Shown here: in pieces, positions 25,353 to 35,754 of the stretch
Position numbering within the stretch: the first letter of the stretch is position 1
Layout of the letters: each line of letters starts with the position of its first letter
Source: Boswellia sacra
Lineage: Eukaryota > Streptophyta > Magnoliopsida > Sapindales > Burseraceae
Length of the DNA stretch: 64,000 nt
Direction: 5' to 3'
Assembly: GCA_013180625.2 (NCBI GenBank)
Contig: SNVD02016082.1
Location: forward strand, 61,044-125,043
The notes under the pieces: generated by a model
The model's input: the letters and a program-made list of their open reading frames with translations, nothing else
Told to the model about the DNA's origin: nothing
The model's database searches: none
Made by a program: the position numbers and the translations under genes

Positions 25353-25790
25353 TGTTGGGAAGTCAATCCCATGTGAAGGGTTGGCACCTCCCATGGGAGG
25401 TTGGTGACCAACCCTCCACCTAATGGTGTTAGGTGAACAAACTTCACCTAACATATTGAAACTTAAGGCAGAAGAGTCCTATAAATACAGGACTAATTCT
25501 GCAGAGTTAGATGCACTCCAAGAAGGAGCCAGGAGAGCTCCAGGAGAGAGCCAGGAGAGAGCCAAGAGAGCTCCAGGAGAGAGCCAGGAGAGCTCCATGC
25601 ATCAGAAAAACTCCAGAGAGAGTTTAGGAATTAGAACCAGAGAGTTCTGAGAGTGTGAGAGAGCCATGAGATCTCCAGGATTAGTTTAGGGGAGTTTTTT
25701 TGTGTAAATCTTGTATATTGAATTTTCTCTGTTAAATACAAGTTAATTTTCTCCAAAATTTTGTTCTGAGTTTGCATCGCATCCCCAACA
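25353..25790 (+). repeat. 3' LTR of the deleted copia
   Basis: 438 bp and nearly the same as the 5' LTR apart from the shorter tandem array, implying a fairly recent insertion. Confidence 0.9.
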
Positions 25791-25795
25791 ATAAC

Positions 25796-27399
25796 GTGGC
25801 TCCATAATGTTAGAAAAGTATATTGGTTTAATGATTTTTCTTTCATAACGACATGTGCATAACATTTTATTTACTTTTTTGCGTGGTGTTTTCTTTACTT
25901 TCCTTAGAGTTCTGTTTCTTCACAACCTGCTCAGTCCTAGCCATTTATCTAAATTGTATATTTAATATACCTTAGGAATCAGATACAATCAAAATATTAT
26001 TTAATTAATAATAATCGCATCGAAAAGGCACTCGATTTTCTATTCTTGGCTGGGGTTGGAATAATGAGCATTATATATATGGGTTGAGCAACATTAATTA
26101 ACTAATTATTGGTAAGTAAGTTGTAAGTGATAAGGTCTAGACTAGTCATTACGGAGCAGTAATGGTGGTCGTTTAGGTGGAGAGCTAAGATGGGAAACAA
26201 CTGATTAAAGTACAACACCTCAAAAGTATGTCGCTCAAGTATATTGATATTCTATTCATGTGTCTTGGGTGTCATTAATTTAACAAGAAATTGAATTGCA
26301 TATGTATTCTTAACCACGATTATTAGGATTAAATAATTGTATCTTTAGACAATTATTTTCTTAGATATACCAAAGAAATTATTGAAGATCCAAAAGTCCT
26401 TTGTGAGAAAGTAAGGTAGAGATATATGTGATATAGTTATTTAATTGTTTACATTGTTGTTATTAACATATATAAATCTTATTTTGTTCTTAGTATAACA
26501 ACAAGGAAACTTATACTATGGAGGAAATGAATGAGATTAGATCAAAATGGGCTACCCATGTTTCCAAGGTTTTAAAGGAGTTTCTCAAAAAATAGAAGAT
26601 GAAAAAGGTCATTCAGAGTCTAAAACCTGAGTAGGATAAACAATGTCCTATCTAACATTTGATATCAAAATTTTTGCAAGTTGATCGAGTTGATCGAGTT
26701 ATATGTGGATAGTCAGTGACATTTGTGCAAGTTGTCAGGTTCTCTTGGAATTAATTGTGTATAGGTTGTTGACTATAGTATAGTGGATTATTTATAGGTT
26801 TTTTGGGATTAATTGGGAAGAAATTTGATGTAGTGGGTTGAAAATTTTTTGTAGGCAGTGAATAGAGGGAGGCAGTAAATGCAGGATTATGTTTTCTAAG
26901 AAACTTTTGTGGTCATTGTTTATGATATGTTTTTGACTTATTTTGGATATATATTTAACGTCTCTGTAGTGAATGGAATGATATGTCATTTATGTAAAAT
27001 AGTCTTGTTGGTTCATTATTGTTTGGTTGTTAGGAGAATAGAGGGAAAATGATTAGTTTTCTTATTCAATATTGTTTGATTGTGTTTGTGTTGCTCAGTT
27101 ACTTTGTTATAATGTTGCTGTGATCAAATGATCAATTTGTTTGTGTTTGGGTTGCTGATATGTTGTATAAAAAAATTGAGTTGGTTTGTGTTTGTATTGT
27201 TGATAGATTGAATAAAGCTTCAATTGATTCAGTTGTTTAGGTGTTGTTGCTAAGAGTTGTGTGCTTTAGATTTGCTCTAGGCTGTGAATAATTTTTGAAT
27301 ATTGTTGCTTCTTTGTTATACATTAACATATTACTATTTTGATAATTGTATTGACATGCTTTTGTAATTAAAAAAAAAAACGGATTGTTTTTAATACAC
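25796..27399. other. Non-genic stretch with two exon-like segments
   Basis: Mostly AT-rich with no recognised feature. Two short segments look like exons: about 26362-26412, reading TKEIIEDPKVLCEKV before a GTAAGG-like donor, and about 26492-26595, reading NKETYTMEEMNEIRSKWATH and onward to a stop. I do not recognise the source gene. Since a CACTA right end follows at 27820, they may be another captured fragment. Confidence 0.3.
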
Positions 27400-27820
27400 A
27401 CACAAAACTTTTCGGTTATTAATTTAACAAAAGAACGACAAGTAGTATATATTTTTTAAATTAATATTATTTACATGTCGGTTATAGACGGACACAACAA
27501 TAACATCTTGTCAACTAGTAACCGACACAAGCAGCCTTATATTAATGAACTATATGTCAATTCTCGGACTGACATGCACATTTGTATCGGTTATTGACAG
27601 ACAAAAACATACCCAAAAATGACACGTATTACCCTCTTTATGTCATTTTTTGTACCAAGATACGTGTCAGCTGCTGCTCGACGAGCACTTAATGTCAGCT
27701 TGACCAAACGACACAAAGTGGAATACTTGTCATGGCAATACGTGTCGATCGAAAAATGACCCGAAAGGGCAAAATTGTGTCATTTTTCGACTGACACTAT
27801 ACCCTATTTTTCTTGTAGTG
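27400..27820 (+). mobile_element. Right end of a CACTA element, left end not found
   Basis: The segment ends CTATTTTTCTTGTAGTG, the inverse of a CACTACAAGAAAA terminus. The preceding 400 bp hold repeated TGACA, ACGTGTC and GACACAA words in both orientations, as in CACTA subterminal regions. No matching left terminus was seen upstream. It may have been lost or lie beyond later insertions. Confidence 0.65.
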
Positions 27821-27954
27821 AGCTTCTTATTTCAATCTATTGATTTGTAATAATGATTGATTGATTTTTAATAATGTTAGGGTAAATTGGCTATTTTATA
27901 TCTTAATTTTTATTTAATTTTTATATATGTTTTCTTAAAATTTAGGTTGAGGGT

Positions 27955-28129
27955 TTTTTAGTAATTGCAAACAAAATAGATAGAAGGATGATGTCATTTA
28001 ACAGCAAAAACAAAAGGATACTCAATGATATTTGTTAAAAACATAGGGGTAATCGATGACAAAATTTACAAAAGATGTTAAAGCGCATAATTTCATCAAA
28101 TTATATGGGAGGTCTATGTCATTTACCCT
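27955..28129 (-). mobile_element. Solitary TIR related to MULE-B
   Basis: Read on the minus strand it starts AGGGTAAATGACATAGACCTCCC and continues with CCCCTATGTTTT and a TGACATCAT block, in the same order as the MULE-B right TIR. No partner end or TSD was found, so it may be a truncated copy or one end of a small non-autonomous element. The 69-aa frame crossing its boundary is chance. Confidence 0.5.
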
Positions 28130-29071
28130 ATACTAGATACTGCTACGTAAACAAAATCTGTCTCCTAGGTCTAGCCCATAGAGATTTTTGTGTTATGGAT
28201 GATTGTGGTTGTTCTTCTAATATCCACAACCGTGAACGTCTTTTACCTTGGAGTATCGTGAGACTTCTCGTGGCCGACTACTAGTGTTGATTTATATAAT
28301 TGAAAAGTTTCTGGTGGCAATTAAAAAAGAATGTTGCATTAGCTAGTTTCCCGATCAGGTGAGAATTGGCAGGACAAAATTATATTTTGTGACAACTTTA
28401 TGTAATTGAGATGCCATTACATTCACAAGTAATATTTATTATTAAACCCACTGTTTCAAACGAAATATCTTCTCAATATTGTCACATACATGAACGTTAG
28501 AGAATGATAATAAGGATGTTTGAATAAAACTTGAGGACACTGGATGAACATTTTGAGGTTCATTCACAGAGTTAGATGTCACATATATTATTCACTCAAA
28601 AGGGAAGATAACATTGTGACACATGGAAGGTAATACTTGATTTAATGAACTTACCGCCATGATTCATGTTTTAACTCTTTTGTTTAAATATATTCATAAA
28701 ATAATATTAAATTAAGACGATTAAATATGTTCATATAATAATATGAAATTAAGTTAATAATGGCTCAAGTGGGAAAATGTTTAACGTATCTTTTACTTTA
28801 TTTAAATTCGAATTTAATTTTAAAATTAATAATGCAGATTTGAGATTAAAAAAATGGCCATAATCGGGTTAATTACTCCCAATTCATTATCATCTTTATC
28901 TCTTGAAAGGTAAATTAAAGAGCTACCCATCCATTAACCCATATATTAAGCACTTATTGACGGAGAACAGCAACTGAGCAAAAGTTAAGAATACAGAGAC
29001 AATTGAGGATATTCATTGGGCTGTCTTGTCTAGCAAGATTAGCCAGTATTTTCCATCGCATCACGGCATGA
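28130..29071. other. Intergenic, nothing recognised
   Basis: AT-rich sequence without a recognisable feature. Confidence 0.5.
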
Positions 29072-29079
29072 GATTTGAG

Positions 29080-29617
29080 TAGGGATGGCAATGGGGCGGG
29101 GCGGGTCCGGGGCGGCCGGTACCCAGTCCCGCCCCACTCAAATTTTTTTTGCCCTGCCCCACCCCATTGCCCCATTGCGGGGCGGGGCAAAGAAAAATTT
29201 GAACAAATTGGACCCGCCCCGCCCCGCCCCTAAACATTTATATTTTTACAATTAACCCCCTATAATATTTATATTTTTTACAATCAACCCCCTATAACAT
29301 TTACAACCTCTAATTTTTATCATATTATTTTACTTACTGTCAACCCTCTAATATATTCAAACGTGTTACAATCACCCCTAATAATATCATTTAAGTCCCA
29401 ATAGTTTATTTTTTATCATATATACCCTTATACTGTGCGGGGCGGGTCGGGTCGAACGGGGCTAAGTGTTAGACCCGGACCCTGACCCGCCCCTATCGGG
29501 GCAGATTTCTTTTGCCCCAGACCCGCCCCAAAACAGTTTTGGGGCGGGTCTTGCCCCGCCCCAGCAAACCGGGGCAAACCGGGGCCCCAGACCCGGCAGG
29601 GCAAATTGCCACCCCTA
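29080..29617. mobile_element. GC-rich hAT-type MITE, 538 bp
   Basis: Ends are inverted: TAGGGATGGCAATGGGGC on the left, and the right end read inversely is TAGGGGTGGCAATTTGCCC. An 8-bp TSD, GATTTGAG, flanks it (29072-29079 and 29618-29625). TSD length and the TAGGGGTGGCAA terminus fit the hAT superfamily. The outer thirds are runs of GGGGCGGGGC and their complement, while the centre (29225-29430) is AT-rich. No transposase. Overlapping proline/glycine-rich open frames are composition artefacts. Confidence 0.85.
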
Positions 29618-29625
29618 GATTTGAG

Positions 29626-30141
29626 CTTGTGTAGACTAGCCAAATTAATAATTGTATTTCAATTGTTTTGAGCATTTAATCTTAATCTGAATCTGATAGC
29701 TATTAGTGGAGATAAGATCATTTTAACTTCCGCTCATTTGCGTCATGATTTAATATTTTGCTTTCTAACTAATTAATTTTTTTTTTTTCAAGTCTTCGTC
29801 TAACCCCCTTTGGAAATCTAAAACATTTTTGCATTGTTAATACTGATTTACGGTAATTAATTTCTTTTTTAGATTCCTTTATACCGAATAATTTTAGAAG
29901 TCATAATTCACCTAACTAAGTTAGCATTTTCTAATGGACTTAGCAGCAGACGCAAGATTAAATTTTTGAGGGGCTGGGTTTATGACCAATTAAATATGAT
30001 ATAGTAAAATAATAAAAATAATATCATTAATGTCAATAACATATATTAAAAATGTAATAATTGTATTAAAATTTATCAACTTAGTCACGACTTAAACAAG
30101 AATTTGACCTTATTTCATATTTCTCATAAGTGATTCTATAC
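29626..30141. other. Intergenic, nothing recognised
   Basis: AT-rich spacer with no recognisable feature. Confidence 0.5.
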
Positions 30142-31504
30142 TAAGGAGGTGTTTATTTTTTCATAACACTTTTTAGCACTTTTTGTCACTTATCACTTTT
30201 TATCACTTAACAATAATGACTTAATTAATATGTTTATTTTTCCTTTTTCATACTGTTTAAAAAAAGTGATAAGAGAATATTATGGTTTAAAATGGACATA
30301 TTTACCCTTGTCATTAAAAAGTGAAACTTGTGTATTATATATCTTAAAAATTAAATAGTAAAAGATAATAAAATTAATACAAACCTTAATAAATTAAATT
30401 TATATGATTAATATTAAGTTAAACTCTATAAATATATATATATATATATATGATAAAAACTTTTAAATTAAATTAAATATACTGTAGTGAATATCATAGG
30501 CTAGATGGCTATTTGTAGTAATCTAACAATATGTTTATTAATTTATTTAAATTATTATATTAAAAAATAATTTTTTGACATAATTTATTTAAAAAATAAT
30601 TATAAACTGACAATCAGCTAATTATTTCCTTAACATAATTGACAAGCAATTTATCATTGAAAGCATAATGTTCCATGAATAAAGGTTCCTCTGAGGCATG
30701 TTATGGAAAAGGTGAAGAGCTTCATTGATTCGAGCATTGTCAATGTATGACTTGATCATTGTGGTCCAAGCGAGAACATTTTTTTCAGGCATTTGGTCAA
30801 AAATAATACTAGCCTGATCAATCAACCCGTTGTGGGCATAACCCAAAACCACGGTTGTCCAAGAGAGCTTACGAGCCTCATCAAGTTGTCCCGATTTAAA
30901 TATCCAGCAATCAAAGTGGTCCACGAGTAAACATTCCTCTGAGACATATGATCAAATGATCAAGTTAATGTTTTTGGGGGGGATTTGGCGAAAGAGGGTT
31001 TCGGCTTTGGGCAAATCATTGTTTTTCAAATAGACAGTGATCATGGAAGCATAAGAAATAGCATCTCTTAAAGACATTTGATCAAACAACTTCCTGGCTT
31101 CTTTGACCTTGCCAGCGGAACCGAGTCTAGAGATCTTCTCGTTGTGGTTATAGATATCATATTCACAAGGAGAAGGAGTTGAATGTACAATGTTTGGTTT
31201 AGGGTGGCAGTGATAGGAGAGAGATGGAAATATGGCGGGAAGCTTCGAAAGAAGGCGACAGTGACGAGAGGGAGATTAAAATAAAATAATTCAGGTATTT
31301 CCATATTTATATATATAGGGGTAATTTGGGTATTTTTATGTTTTCAGACACTTGACAAATAAAAAAGTGACTAATTTTCACTTTTTAAATTTAGTGGTAT
31401 GCCTCTTAAAAAAAGTGCTGAATTGAAAAACAAACAAAAAATTTAATCACTTAAATCTGATTCCATTCAGACTTAAATGAAAAGTGAAAAACAAACAAGC
31501 CCTA
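30142..31504. mobile_element. hAT-like element carrying a PPR-gene fragment
   Basis: The left end TAAGGAGGTGTTTATTTTTTCA and the inverse of the right end, TAGGGCTTGTTTGTTTTTCA, are similar. Both are followed by CACTTTT-rich repeats and, further in, by a TTTACCC- or ATTACCCC-containing segment. TAGGGCTTGTTTG is a common plant hAT terminus. I could not find a clear 8-bp TSD, so the boundaries are less secure than for the other elements. The interior is mostly a PPR pseudogene on the minus strand. Confidence 0.5.
30605..31153 (-). pseudogene. PPR protein fragment (PLS class), broken
   Basis: On the minus strand the sequence reads NEKISRLGSAGKVKEARKLF, DQMSLRDAISYASMITVYL and LPKAETLFRQIPPKN. 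After a stop and shift near 30955 it continues with SGQLDEARKL, GYAHNGLIDQASIIFDQMPE, NVLAWTTMIKSY and NEALHLFHNMPQRNLYSWN, then stops. These are consecutive 31- to 36-residue pentatricopeptide repeats of an organelle RNA-binding protein. Only four or five repeats remain, versus a dozen or more in a full gene, and the targeting peptide and C-terminal domains are absent. It lies between hAT-like ends, so capture is the likely origin. Confidence 0.8.
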
Positions 31505-32113
31505 AATATTTCTACAATCCGTCTCCAGCATGTACAACTAAAGTATCAACAAGGAATTTATCTTTTATTTTATTGTGAAATTTATATGCATAATCGAAAA
31601 TACAATTACAATAAAAACTAGAAGAGGGAGAATATATATTACTTTTCTATTTATTTAATAAATAGGATAATAATTATTCATCTAATAATAAAAAATATTA
31701 TTCAATTAGGAAGTATTATTTACTTATTTAATGAATATTTAATTATTAAATATAATAAAAGAATTTGTGCATCCATCGATTCAAAATATCAATTATATCC
31801 TTACATTAATTTAGTTATATAAAAGATTTGAGGACCGAAATAATAAAACTCTATATTATTTATACAATATAATATTTAAAAAGAACTTAATAATATTTAT
31901 AAAGTCTAACAGGACCCGAGCCCCATTAGGCCTAAGGGGCGGTCTGCCCCTCAATGGGCTTGAATAGAGTTAGATTCCCTCCTGTGTTTTGCCTTGAAGA
32001 GTACACAATTCATCTCGAACTTGCGGTTGTGATCAGCATTAATAACTTTTGAACTCAACCTAAATAATAACCTTTTATGGAAGATAAAAACAAAACTTGG
32101 TAGCTAAGCGCGT
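31505..32113. other. Intergenic, nothing recognised
   Basis: AT-rich up to about 31900, then mixed composition. No gene recognised. Confidence 0.5.
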
Positions 32114-32329
32114 TTTCTGTCAGAGCCGCACAAGAGGGACGCGCTTCTGGGAATAATCCCTTGAGGGTACAAGAGGGTGTGGCATGACCCCCCGTTCCCC
32201 AAGACAAGGTAGTACCAGAGGACATAACCGTGAGGATAAAAGAGGGTGTGGCATGAACCCCCGTTCCCCAAAGCGGACAATACGTGAACCGTGCTTCCGC
32301 TGTACGGCTCTGACAGAAAAAAGAAATAT
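32114..32329. repeat. Segment bounded by a 16-bp perfect inverted repeat
   Basis: TTTTCTGTCAGAGCCG at the left end is exactly mirrored by CGGCTCTGACAGAAAA at the right end. Between them a GAGGGTGTGGCATGA-CCCCCGTTCCCCAA unit occurs twice. Confidence 0.85.
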
Positions 32330-32621
32330 TAGAGTTCACATATAAAGGACTGCATAAAATTTTACTTTCTGTGTGTCCAGTATGGATTGTGACAGTAGTG
32401 GTATCAGAGTATAGGTTTAAGGTTCTATAGATACTTTTGTTGCAAGCGGTCAAGGGAACCAAGTCCATGCCAAATCCTGCATAGTAAGTAAGATCAATAA
32501 TTGTTTGATTTCCATATTGAAATCTTTGAAATGGTTATATATGATGAGGAGTGCTGATTATTATTAGTAGTAGTATTATTGTTATTTATATGGTGCCTCA
32601 TTCTGTTCTGATGATCAAAAA

Positions 32622-33510
32622 TTGATAGCCATGTCTCGACCGGGACGACCCAGGAGAGCCAATAACCCCACCATGGAGGAACTGAGGAGGGTTAGCTCCA
32701 CATCCAGAGTGAGACGAACTCTAGAGCTAGATAACCTGCTTTGGTCAGAAATAGAAGACCGAAGAGGCAGGCTAGGACTAGTAGCAGCTCACAGGCTCAG
32801 GACACTACAGTCTAGGAGTTGGTGCAGATTCTGACAGATGAGAGACGAGAGGCTGCACAACCTAGTTCCACCACCACTTCTAATAATATACAAGTAGTGG
32901 AACAGTTTAGAAGACTCAACCCTCCATCCTTTACAGGCTCAACAGACCCATTAGCTGCAGAAGAATGGGTTCGTGAAATGGAGAAAATATTCGAGCTTAT
33001 GGGGTGTACTGACGCACAACGGCTCACATGCGCTACTTTTATGCTAAAGGGTAGCGCAAGTTACTCGTGGGAAATGACCAAAAGAGCTCACACTGGGAGA
33101 AGATGGAGTGCTTACTTGGGCTCAGTTTAAAGAGTTGTTTTACGACAAGTACTTCCCTCAGTCATTAAAGAATGAGAAGATTGCTGAATTTGTACGGTTA
33201 ACTCAGGGGTCCATGTCCCTCACAGAATATGAAAGGAAGTTCGAGGTTCTCTCCAGATTTGATCCACACCTCATCAGTACAGAAGAAGAGAAAGCCAAGT
33301 TCTTTGAGAGAGGCCTGAAACCCGAAATCCGAAGGCACGTGACAGTTCTAGAATTGAAAAGCTACAGTGCAGTGCTGAGGAAGGCTCAGATATTGACTAG
33401 AGATGAAGAAATGACTGAAGCTGACAAGTCTAAAGAAGAGGGTGTGCTTCGAGCCCCCGTTCCCCAAGACAGGGTAGTACCAGAGGACAAAGCCGTGCGG
33501 GACCTGTGGG
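32622..33510 (+). pseudogene. Gypsy-type Gag fragment with frameshifts
   Basis: The reading starts MSRPGRPRRANNPTMEELRR, moves to another frame near 32800 (LVQILTDERREAAQP) and back near 33095 (LTWAQFKELFYDKYFPQSLK). The middle part contains NPPSFTGSTDPLAAEEWV and the retrotransposon Gag core with W, YFP and LTQGSMSLTEYERKFEVLSR motifs. The zinc knuckle and all of Pol are absent. Both frameshifts disrupt the protein. Confidence 0.85.
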
Positions 33511-33609
33511 GCCTATAGCGGATAATACGTGACTGTTGTGTGATCGAGGACAACCATAAGGCCCCGGTGCTGCAGTGCGCTTGGGCGGGGGACCGGTCGT
33601 TACAGTTAT

Positions 33610-35754
33610 CATATTGCACAAACTAGAAAAACGTTCAACGTTGCAAGAAGACACGTGCTCTTTTTCATGAAAGGAGGTAGTGTTTTTGGGGTTTTTTTTT
33701 TTTGGGTGTAATTCCTTCAATCAATATCATAACAAATAATAAAATTTGTGTCTTTTAAAGTCAAGTAGTGGGCATGGAGGTAGTTTTCTTAAATGTCATG
33801 AGTTTGATTGAATCACACAACTTAAGTTTTTAAAAAACTTTTCGAAGTGTATTTTGGTAAGTCAAGATGGATGGAAAACAAATGTTATTTAACGAAAAAA
33901 ATTAACAGAAGAGTGGTTCATGATGACTCCACAAAAAGTTAGGGGTAGACGCTAATATAAAGTGGCAAAAAGTGATCACCGTATGAATTAATCCTAAACA
34001 TGGGGCTGATTTGTGATATTTGCCTGATTTTATCATCGATTTCCATATTTGCTGTGGAATGATTCTAATTTTCTTGACTGAAAATCCCCCTTTGAAATAG
34101 TTTTATGAGTTTTTATGTAGGAATTTCAAACAATAGTCTTGTTTCATTTTTTATCTATACTACTGTAACATTATAAACATCTACTACGAATAAAATTGAT
34201 ACTTAACATTCAATATTACATGCAGACATGTGAATTGCATCTTTTTTTACTCAAACAAATAAGCAACTCAGGTCAGAACTCATTAGATCCTTTATCTGTT
34301 GTATGATCTGCATATTCAGCTATAGAGTAACGCAACTCACCTGAATAAGCTATGAAGATCTCTCTTTTACCAGTAAGTAAACATTGCCTCATTGACTAAC
34401 TTTAAGTGTTTATCTCCCATCTCGTAGAATTTCATCACTTTTTCTTAATTAGTTGATAAGATGGTTCTTTAATTACTATTATATATTGCTATTATCCTTA
34501 TCCCAACCAGAACTTGTCTGGTCTTTTTTATTTTATTTTAGTTGCACTATTCTATTCTAACACACATGACAATTTTAGTTTCCTTTATGGACCTTTCGAT
34601 CGTAAATAAAGAATTTCGGAGTGTAGTAGGGGCCTAGTAGGTTAAAAGGGACGAACCAGAGAAGGACAAATTCTCTCTCGCTCTCCTTCCAGGAATCCGA
34701 GCAAATTAACCCAGGGACACATACAACTTCTCTCTGCTCAAGCGTATTACAGATCTTTAATCCATAATTATATATATTTTAGGAATCGGAATTAATTTAC
34801 TATTCAACATTGTTCATGTTAGCCGTAGCGAGTCAATAAATAATAATATACCAATTGTACGGAGACAGAGTAGATTAATTAAGAGACCCGCATGCCTAAT
34901 TGCTTTTCTTTATTGTGTTTTTTAATATCAAAGACCTTAAAAGTAAGTAGAGTGGATTGAAAAGAAAAGCCTATTTCTGAAATCGGGTCAATTTAAAGTA
35001 GCTAGATTCCAAGTTCCAACACATAAAGTTAATTAATAACAAAAATTCCCATCACTCTCAACTTCGCCTATCTTATGCATTTTTGTTCTAACCCAATTAA
35101 AAACTACTTACATCCTTTTAAATAAAATATGAGAATAAGGGTAAGTGAGAGGCCATATGTCTAAATTGCTCTTTTATATTATTATTTTCTATAGTTATTT
35201 TACTAATCACTGTATTCTCCCAAAGAATATTAATTTATTTTCCTTTTTGAAGCTTTAATTAATGGTAAAGATTCTCTTTCCTGGAAAATCCTGTGAAGTA
35301 TGAATTCACCTCCCCTTCCAGGAATGCAGGCAGACCCAAATAGGCAATTTATGGGCATATGTTCTTTATATATTGGTAAAGAGCTTAGAAGTAAGTGCGA
35401 AATGTGTTGTGTGAGCAACCACAATACCTCGTTGGATTCTACTGCGCATTCCACGTCTCTTAGCATCCTCAGCTATTTATGCTCAATCAATCAAGAATCA
35501 AATTCCAACAACAACAAAAATTAAAACTGCAGCCTGTTGTTATCTTTCGTATTCCTTAAACACTCTCTCTTTCCAGCTTTCAGGTTCATTCTTTTCGATC
35601 ACATTTCAAAGCTCAGAACCATCTCTACAAATTAAAGCTGAGTTTTCTTGCCAACTTCAAGCAGCTCAGTGCTTATATGTAAGTTGTAACTTGCAATAAA
35701 CGCTGAAAACCCTTAAACTATTTTTTCTTTCTTGTCAACTAATTAACACCCATC
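33610..35754. other. Intergenic and upstream region of the receptor kinase
   Basis: No gene recognised. The last 300 bp probably hold the promoter and 5' leader of the receptor kinase: a TATA-like CTATTTATGC lies at 35471 and is followed by C/T-rich leader sequence up to the ATG at 35755. The word CTTCCAGGAAT occurs at 34686 and 35317. Confidence 0.4.

Larger units (their letters stand above)
23842..25790 (+). mobile_element. Internally deleted copia retrotransposon, 1,949 bp
   Basis: Two LTRs (23842-24311 and 25353-25790) both start TGTTGGGAAGTCAATCCC, and the second ends ATCCCCAACA. The TSD ATAAC flanks both sides (23837-23841 and 25791-25795). The primer-binding site TGGTATCAGAGC (initiator Met tRNA) is at 24314-24325, and a purine-rich GGATGGAGGGGGAGAAT precedes the second LTR. 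The inner 1.0 kb keeps a leader (24326-25050), a scrap of the pol linker (EEPQPRRSQRGRVPSRKYPE) fused to the pol C-terminus (CRDIVGLEVA). All of integrase, reverse transcriptase and RNase H is missing. It is a relative of the element at 60344-64000 and would need its enzymes in trans. Confidence 0.93.
32114..33608 (+). mobile_element. Truncated gypsy-like retrotransposon
   Basis: A GC-rich LTR-like segment (about 32114-32395) precedes a primer-binding-like TGGTATCAGAGTATAGG (32400) and a broken gag (32622-33510). The segment following gag (33435-33608) repeats part of the first: CCCCCGTTCCCCAAGAC, GTAGTACCAGAGGACA and CGGATAATACGTGA. No pol is present. This looks like an internally deleted element with two partial LTRs. 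No TSD was found. Confidence 0.55.

Noticed and set aside
27876..28129. A complete small MULE starting AGGGTAAATTGG at 27876
   Set aside because: The left end matches the right TIR for only a few bases and the flanks show no duplication.
28075..28284. 69-aa frame with Cys residues
   Set aside because: It starts inside a MULE-type TIR and ends in unrelated flanking DNA, with no family match.
29428..29675. Gly/Pro/Ala-rich open frames on the minus strand
   Set aside because: They arise from the GC-rich ends of the hAT-type MITE.
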